From Mycolicibacterium arabiense (lineage in GTDB: Bacteria > Actinomycetota > Actinomycetes > Mycobacteriales > Mycobacteriaceae), in assembly GCF_010731815.2 (NCBI RefSeq), contig NZ_AP022593.1, positions 1,550,001 to 1,614,000 of the forward strand: 64,000 nucleotides of DNA, read 5' to 3'. The notes under the pieces were generated by a model, which did no database searches, had not been told where the DNA came from, and saw only the letters and a program-made list of their open reading frames with translations. Below are positions 59,455 to 64,000 of the stretch, piece by piece (within the stretch, counting starts at the first letter, position 1; every line of letters begins with the position of its first letter). The translations under genes were made by a program, and so were the position numbers.

Positions 59455-60651
59455 CTACTTCCCGTATCCGGCGCTGGCCAGCGCAGCCTGGCGGGCCCGG
59501 TCGACGGCCGCGGGCAGGACCGCCAGCGCGGCGGTGACGTCGGCGTCGGTGCTGGTGTGTCCCAGCGACAGTCGCAGCGACCCCCTGGCGCTCGCGGGGT
59601 CAGCGCCCATCGCGATCAACACGTGCGACGGCTGGGCGACTCCTGCCGTGCACGCCGAGCCGGTCGAGCACTCGATTCCCTTGGCGTCCAACAGCATCAG
59701 CAACGCGTCGCCCTCACACCCGCGGAAGGTGAAGTGCGTGTTGCCGGGAAGACGGGCATCGCCCGTGGCACCGTTGACCACGACGTCGCCGATCGTCGCG
59801 AGCACGCCGTCGATCAGGGCGTCGCGCAGTGCGGACACGCGACTGCGGTGCGCGTCGAGACCCTCGACGGCGATCTTGGCCGCGGCGGCCATCGCCACCG
59901 CGCCCGCCACGTCCGGCGTGCCCGAACGCACGTCGCGCTCCTGGCCACCGCCGTGCAGCAGTGGGACGCACGGGGTGTCGCGCCGCAGCAGCAGCGCACC
60001 GACCGCCGCGGGGCCACCGAACTTGTGGGCGGCGATGCTCACGGCCGACAGGCCGCTGGCGGCGAAGTCCACCGGGACCTGACCGACGGCCTGGATGCCG
60101 TCGCTGTGCATGGGTACGTCGAATTCCGCTGCGACCGCGGCGAGTTCGGCGATCGGCAGGATGGTGCCCACTTCGTTGTTGGCCCACATGATGGACACCA
60201 GGGCGACGTCACCGGCCTCACAGTGCTCCTGCAGGACCTCGCGCAGCGCGGCGGGCGACACGGAACCGTCCGGGCGGACCGGCAGGAACGTGACGTCGGC
60301 GCCTTCGTGCTCGACCAGCCATTCGACGGCGTCGAGGACGGCGTGGTGTTCGATCGGCGTCGTCACGATGCGGGTGCGGCGGGGATCGGCGTCGCGGCGT
60401 GCCCAGAAGATGCCCTTGACCGCCAGGTTGTCACTCTCGGTGCCACCCGCGGTGAAGACGATCTCCGACGGCCGGGCACCCAGGAGTCCGGCCAGCGCCT
60501 CGCGAGCCTCCTCCATCCGGCGCCGCGCGGCCCGGCCCGTCGTGTGCAGCGAGGATGCGTTGCCCACCGTCGCCAAGGCACCCACCATCGCCTCGATCGC
60601 AGCGGGGTGCATCGGGGTCGTGGCAGCGTGATCTAGATAGACGGCGGTCAT
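59455..60651 (-). CDS. iscS: Cysteine desulfurase (IscS/NifS-like, tRNA thiolation partner)
   Basis: PLP enzyme that takes sulfur from cysteine as a persulfide. The 398-residue protein has [12 protein letters not shown] at residue 5, cofactor lysine in [12 protein letters not shown] (about residue 200) and the persulfide cysteine in [11 protein letters not shown] (about residue 325). There are no IscU/Suf genes beside it, only mnmA downstream, which argues for a tRNA-thiolation role like Rv3025c. ATG 60651 is chosen since the family N-terminus starts there. Confidence 0.95.
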   Translation of the reverse strand: MTAVYLDHAATTPMHPAAIEAMVGALATVGNASSLHTTGRAARRRMEEAREALAGLLGARPSEIVFTAGGTESDNLAVKGIFWARRDADPRRTRIVTTPIEHHAVLDAVEWLVEHEGADVTFLPVRPDGSVSPAALREVLQEHCEAGDVALVSIMWANNEVGTILPIAELAAVAAEFDVPMHSDGIQAVGQVPVDFAASGLSAVSIAAHKFGGPAAVGALLLRRDTPCVPLLHGGGQERDVRSGTPDVAGAVAMAAAAKIAVEGLDAHRSRVSALRDALIDGVLATIGDVVVNGATGDARLPGNTHFTFRGCEGDALLMLLDAKGIECSTGSACTAGVAQPSHVLIAMGADPASARGSLRLSLGHTSTDADVTAALAVLPAAVDRARQAALASAGYGK

Positions 60652-60685
60652 GGCCAACCCAGGATACCGGCAGGCCAGGTCAGAC

Positions 60686-61546
60686 CTAGGCGACCAGGGC
60701 GTGGCCCCCGGCGACGTGCTGGTGGGTGGGCAGCGTGCGCGACGCTCCGCGCACCGCCGCCTCGCAGCGTGCGGCAAGGTCGCGCCGGTCGTCACCGGGC
60801 AGCTGCAGTGACGAGACGTGCACGTGGCACACCGTCTGACGCGTGGTGATCACCCGTTTGATCGACTGCAGCAGCGAGTCGTCGCCGATGAACGACGGCA
60901 CCGTCGAACGCCTGCCGTCACGGTGGTGGTAGCTCAGACGCAGCGGCTGCACCGGGCGTCCCGCGTCGATGGCGCCCTGGAACATCGCCGGCTTGAACGG
61001 CCCGTATCCGACACCGCACCAGGTGGTGCCCTCCGGGAAGGCCACCACGGTCTTGCCCGCCTGCAGCCGGTCCGCGACGGCGCGCACCACCCCGGGCAGC
61101 CGGCGCAGGTCGTTGCGGTCGATCGGGATGATCTTCATCAGCCGGACGACCCGGCCCAGCCCCGGCCAGTCGACGAGATCCGCGCGGGCGACGAACGACC
61201 CCGGTAGCACCGAGCCGATCGTGAAGACGTCGATCCAGGACACGTGGCCGCTGACCACCAGCACGCCGCTGAGGTTGCGGATCGGGCCGCCGGACACCGT
61301 GATCCGCACGCCGAGGCAGCGCAGCATCATCCGGCAGTAGAGGCGTTGCAGGCGCGAACGCCCCGGCAGCGGCAGCGCGAGCAGTGCGAACGCCGGGAAG
61401 ACGACGATGGCGCACGCGATGCGTGCGGCTGTGCGCAGCGCCACGACCGCGGGGTGGGAGGCCGTCGTGGTGTCGACGCGGATGCAACTCGAGTCGCACG
61501 ACGCCCGCGGCAGCCAGGCGTGGTCGACCAGGGCGTGGCTGCTCAT
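60686..61546 (-). CDS. PlsC-type lysophospholipid/lyso-ornithine acyltransferase
   Basis: A 286-residue membrane-associated acyltransferase with a hydrophobic segment near residues 38-60, the H-x4-D motif in [11 protein letters not shown] (about residue 99) and the FPEGTT motif (about residue 169). Its ATG overlaps the stop of the OlsB-like gene as ATGA. OlsB and OlsA make ornithine lipids in two steps, and this tight pair suggests the OlsA role; plain phosphatidate synthesis is the alternative. Corresponds to Rv3026c. Confidence 0.87.
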   Translation of the reverse strand: MSSHALVDHAWLPRASCDSSCIRVDTTTASHPAVVALRTAARIACAIVVFPAFALLALPLPGRSRLQRLYCRMMLRCLGVRITVSGGPIRNLSGVLVVSGHVSWIDVFTIGSVLPGSFVARADLVDWPGLGRVVRLMKIIPIDRNDLRRLPGVVRAVADRLQAGKTVVAFPEGTTWCGVGYGPFKPAMFQGAIDAGRPVQPLRLSYHHRDGRRSTVPSFIGDDSLLQSIKRVITTRQTVCHVHVSSLQLPGDDRRDLAARCEAAVRGASRTLPTHQHVAGGHALVA

Positions 61547-62382
61547 CGGGCGATCCCCTCGGCCATGTCGCCCGCGGCCGAGACCGACCGCAGCCGCTTC
61601 AGGTATCGAACGTCGGCCTGCCGCTTGTCCAGCAGCGCCGGGAAGTCCCCGACCCCGAAGTCGGGGTCGTGGGCCGGGTCGCCGCACACCCGGGCACCGA
61701 GCCGCAGGTAGCCCCGCATCAGCGGCGGCACTGACACCCGCGACGGCGGGTCGATGTCGTCGAGCCCCAGCCCCCCGAGGATCACCGGCCGGTACGGGCG
61801 CACCACATACTCGGAGGCGTGCCGCCGACGCACGAAGTCACGGACGCCTCGGATCCCCGCACCGGGCGTCTCGCCGGGTTCGCCCTGCACCGGAACCGAC
61901 ACGCAACCGGTCACGTAGTCATAGCCGCAGCGGTCCAGGTAAGCCAGGATGCCCGCCCACATCAGCAGCACGACGCCGCCGTTGCGATGGTCGTGCCGCA
62001 CCACGGCGCGCCCCATCTCGACCATCGACGGCCGGATCCCGTCGAGCGCGCTGACATCGAACTCGGTGGCCGTGTAGAGGCCGCCGGCGGCGATCGCACC
62101 CGGCGGCGGCAGCATGCGGTAGCAGCCGACGATCTCCTGCGACTCGTCCTCGCGTACCAGCAGGTGGTCGCAGAACTCGTCGAAGCGGTCGGCGTCGCGC
62201 CCGTCGGTCGACCCGGCCAGATCGAACCCGGGTTCGGAGGTGAACACCTCGTGGCGCAACCGCTGGGCGGCGTCCACGAGTTCGGAATCGGTGGACAGCA
62301 ACAGTGTGTAGCGCGGCCCGGTCCCCCCGGACGCCGTGCCTTCGGTTTCGTCGGCGGCAATGAGTACGGATGCCATGCTCAT
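61543..62382 (-). CDS. OlsB-like N-acyltransferase (GNAT fold)
   Basis: A 279-residue protein of the OlsB/putative-hemolysin family, which moves a 3-hydroxyacyl chain from acyl-carrier protein to ornithine. YTLLLSTDSELVDAAQRLRHEVF (about residue 25) and DRFDEFCDHLLV (about residue 66) begin the fold. EMGRAVVRHDHRNGGVVLLMWAGILAYL (about residue 122) is the acyl-donor-binding core. ATG 62382 is preferred, though 62376 and GTG 62391 are possible. Paired with the PlsC-type gene downstream. Confidence 0.82.
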   Translation of the reverse strand: MSMASVLIAADETEGTASGGTGPRYTLLLSTDSELVDAAQRLRHEVFTSEPGFDLAGSTDGRDADRFDEFCDHLLVREDESQEIVGCYRMLPPPGAIAAGGLYTATEFDVSALDGIRPSMVEMGRAVVRHDHRNGGVVLLMWAGILAYLDRCGYDYVTGCVSVPVQGEPGETPGAGIRGVRDFVRRRHASEYVVRPYRPVILGGLGLDDIDPPSRVSVPPLMRGYLRLGARVCGDPAHDPDFGVGDFPALLDKRQADVRYLKRLRSVSAAGDMAEGIAR

Positions 62383-62492
62383 GGCTTGCACGCTCGCCCA
62401 GGTGTCGGGCGGGATGCCTACGACGGCGTGACGTGTTCGTGCACGCTGGGTGACGACTCCGTGCGCCCCGGGGGGGCTTCGGCGGCGGGCCG

Positions 62493-63071
62493 CTAGCGAA
62501 CGCCGTGGAAAGCGACGTCCAAGATGGCGTCGACGTGTCCCGGTTCGATCGGCATCGCGTGGAACATTCGGTACTCGATGACCCCGTACAGCACGTCGCG
62601 CAGGGTCTGTACGTCGGCGTCGGCGCGAATCTCGCCGCGCTCGCGAGCCGCGGCGAGCCGGGCGCTGAACGCGGTGACGTTGGGCGCGATGATCTGGTCG
62701 AACACTGCGCGCAACAGATCGGGGTCGGACTGGCCGGCGGCGATCACGCCTCGATAGGCCGGTCCGAAGCCCGTGGTCGTGACGATCTCCAGAATCCCCA
62801 ACAGCTGCACGCGCAGGTCGGCGACGATGTCCCCCGTGTCGGGGAAGGCCACCACGGGGTCCAGACTCTGCGTGGCGGCTTCGAGCATCACCGCTCCCTT
62901 GGACGGCCACCAGCGATAGATCGTCTGCTTGCCCACACAGGCCCGCCGCGCGATCGACTCGATCGAGACGTTGTCGTATCCCACCTCGCCGACCAGGGCG
63001 ATGGACGCGTCCAGGATGGCTCGACGCGAGTGCTCGCTGCGTCGGCTGGGGTCACTGGGGTTCGCGGGCAT
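62493..63071 (-). CDS. TetR-family regulator
   Basis: A 192-residue repressor: helix-turn-helix at about residues 15-60 (SRRAILDASIALVGEVGYDNVSIESIARRACVGKQTIYRWWPSKGA), and a helical C-terminal ligand domain with the TetR_C pattern LRVQLLGILEIVTTTGFGPAYRGVIAAGQSDPDLL. It is divergent from the DUF5996 gene; a 22-bp palindrome lies in between. ATG 63071 has TAGGGT six bases upstream, suggesting a leaderless mRNA and autoregulation. Confidence 0.93.
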   Translation of the reverse strand: MPANPSDPSRRSEHSRRAILDASIALVGEVGYDNVSIESIARRACVGKQTIYRWWPSKGAVMLEAATQSLDPVVAFPDTGDIVADLRVQLLGILEIVTTTGFGPAYRGVIAAGQSDPDLLRAVFDQIIAPNVTAFSARLAAARERGEIRADADVQTLRDVLYGVIEYRMFHAMPIEPGHVDAILDVAFHGVR

Positions 63072-63101
63072 GTCAGCACCCTAGACGAGTGTCCAGTTCA
63101 A

Positions 63102-63123
63102 CAAGACGGACCGGTTCGTCTTG
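63102..63123. promoter_or_regulatory. Candidate TetR operator
   Basis: CAAGACGGACC and GGTTCGTCTTG are inverted halves of a 22-bp palindrome with one mismatched pair. It overlaps the -35 (TTGACC, 63121-63126) of the DUF5996 promoter and lies about 30 bases upstream of the tetR start. Confidence 0.7.
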
Positions 63124-63149
63124 ACCAAGAATTGACCCGACCGTACTGT
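63121..63149 (+). promoter_or_regulatory. Promoter of the DUF5996 gene
   Basis: TTGACC (63121-63126) and TACTGT (63144-63149) with a 17-base spacer. The predicted transcript has about 54 bases before the ATG, with GAGGAGG as ribosome site. Confidence 0.65.
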
Positions 63150-63209
63150 CAGCCCGGTGACTGGCGCTTCGTCGTGCAGCCGCACGATTCGCCGACCGAG
63201 GAGGTTCGA

Positions 63210-64000
63210 ATGACCGATGTCCGAGCGGGTCGGGGTTGGCCGGCACTACGGGTCGATGACTGGGAGCCCACGCGACGGTCCCTGCACATGTGGACTCAGA
63301 TCGTGGGCAAGGTCCGACTCGCCCACGCGCCGCTGCTCAACCACTGGTGGCAGGTGCCGCTCTACGTCTCACCCCGAGGGTTGACCACCTCGGCGATCCC
63401 CATCGGGACCGAATCCTTCGACATGGAGTTCGACTTCGTCGACCACGTACTGACCGTGCGGGTCAGCGACGGCGGTGCCGCCACCATCGACCTACGAGAC
63501 ACCTCGGTGGCGGGCTTCCACCGCGCAGTGCTCGACACCCTCGCCACACTGGGCGTCGAGACGCGCATCTCCACCGGGCCCAACGAGGTAGACCCCGCCA
63601 TCCCGTTCGCCGAGGACACCCACGTCGGCTACGACCCCACCGCGGCCAACGCGTTCTGGCGCCAGCTGGTGCAAGCCGACCGGGTCATCGACGAGTTCCG
63701 TGCCCACTTCGTCGGCAAGGTCAGCCCCGTGCACTTCTTCTGGGGTTCCTTCGACCTGGCCTGCACCCGGTTCTCCGGCCGCACCGCACCACGACATCCC
63801 GGAGGCGCCCCCAATTGCGGCGACTGGGTGATGGAGGAGGGCTACTCCCACGAACTGAGTAGTTGCGGCTTCTGGCCCGGCGGTGGGGCCGAAGGCGCGT
63901 TCTACTCATACGCCTACCCGGAACCGGCCGGATTCGCCGACGCCGCAGGCCTTCCCGACGGCGCCTTCTACGACACCGGGTTGCGGCAGTTCCTCCTGCC
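63210..64000 (+). CDS. DUF5996 protein (cut by window end)
   Basis: The first 263 codons of a soluble protein matching DUF5996: WPALRVDDWEPTRRSLHMWTQIVGKVRLAHAPLLNHWWQVPLYVSPRGL at residues 10-58, and VHFFWGSFDLACTRFSGRTAPRHPGGAP near residue 172. The motif is rich in aromatic residues and histidine, as in a ligand-binding or enzymatic pocket; the function is unknown. GAGGAGG lies six bases before the ATG. Likely repressed by the divergent TetR protein. Confidence 0.85.
   Translation, partial: MTDVRAGRGWPALRVDDWEPTRRSLHMWTQIVGKVRLAHAPLLNHWWQVPLYVSPRGLTTSAIPIGTESFDMEFDFVDHVLTVRVSDGGAATIDLRDTSVAGFHRAVLDTLATLGVETRISTGPNEVDPAIPFAEDTHVGYDPTAANAFWRQLVQADRVIDEFRAHFVGKVSPVHFFWGSFDLACTRFSGRTAPRHPGGAPNCGDWVMEEGYSHELSSCGFWPGGGAEGAFYSYAYPEPAGFADAAGLPDGAFYDTGLRQFLL

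Overview
The window is from a high-GC actinobacterium and is almost certainly a non-tuberculous, probably environmental and carotenoid-forming, Mycobacterium/Mycolicibacterium. The backbone follows, as I recall it, the M. tuberculosis order from recG (Rv2973c) to Rv3027c: recG, DAK protein, ung, thiL, ddl, gpsA, fbiD, ppk1, mutT1, hupB, leuDC, an IclR gene, gltX, serA/leuB, ilvBNC, cfp6, doxX, lppZ, gatB, pfkA, gatAC, ligA, lpqA, mnmA, iscS-like. The lysine/alanine-rich tail of HupB, the 528-residue SerA, the two-domain MutT1 and the FbiD of coenzyme F420 synthesis all fit mycobacteria. Comparisons with M. tuberculosis are from memory, not from a search.

Layout. 1-8.9 kb: repair and basic metabolism (recG, DhaL/DAK kinase, rpmB, ung, thiL, ddl, a PLP enzyme, gpsA). 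9-12.9 kb: fbiD, ppk1, mutT1. 12.9-19.3 kb: hupB, leuDC with a divergent IclR regulator, tRNA-Glu and tRNA-Gln directly downstream of gltX, and an FAH-family hydrolase. 19.4-22.1 kb: an MFS transporter and a MarR/membrane-protein/monooxygenase group with operator-like palindromes. 22.1-26.1 kb: serA-leuB and a divergent phytoene-desaturase-like oxidoreductase. 26.4-31 kb: carotenoid operon crtI-crtB-methyltransferase-Rieske protein, then DUF3140. 31-34.7 kb: ilvBNC preceded by a leader peptide and an intrinsic terminator, i.e. a transcription attenuator. 34.7-45.1 kb: cfp6, doxX, lppZ, an orphan PrrB-like kinase, gatB, pfkA, a NarL-type two-component pair, gatAC. 45.2-49.6 kb: an ACT protein and a five-gene cassette DUF4178-DUF2617-DUF4247-DUF350-aminopropyltransferase. 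49.6-58.4 kb: ligA, a methyltransferase and a MmcQ-like gene flanking an IdeR-box-like site, an acyl-CoA synthetase, a ferredoxin-reductase-type flavoprotein, a proline-rich exported protein, a MetE-like protein, lpqA. 58.4-64 kb: mnmA and cysteine desulfurase, an OlsB/OlsA-like acyltransferase pair, and a TetR gene divergent from a DUF5996 gene cut by the window end.

How the parts work together. Branched-chain amino acid synthesis is spread over the window (leuCD, leuB, ilvBNC), with regulation visible at ilvB. The indirect route to Gln-tRNA(Gln) is nearly complete here: a single GluRS gene, both of its tRNA substrates, and GatA, GatB and GatC. Many genes appear to be leaderless, with a TANNNT element 6-7 nt before the start codon. 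Many gene pairs overlap as GTGA, ATGA or TGATG, and four convergent pairs share one CTAG as both stop codons. No insertion sequence, prophage, CRISPR array or origin was seen. No gene-free stretch exceeds 300 bases; the longest are 26145-26396 (one small hairpin, no clear promoter) and the regulatory ilvB leader at 34487-34733. The best candidates for undescribed biology are the DUF350/aminopropyltransferase cassette at 45.9-49.6 kb, the carotenoid operon with its Rieske protein, and the IdeR-box-like site at 52.4 kb.
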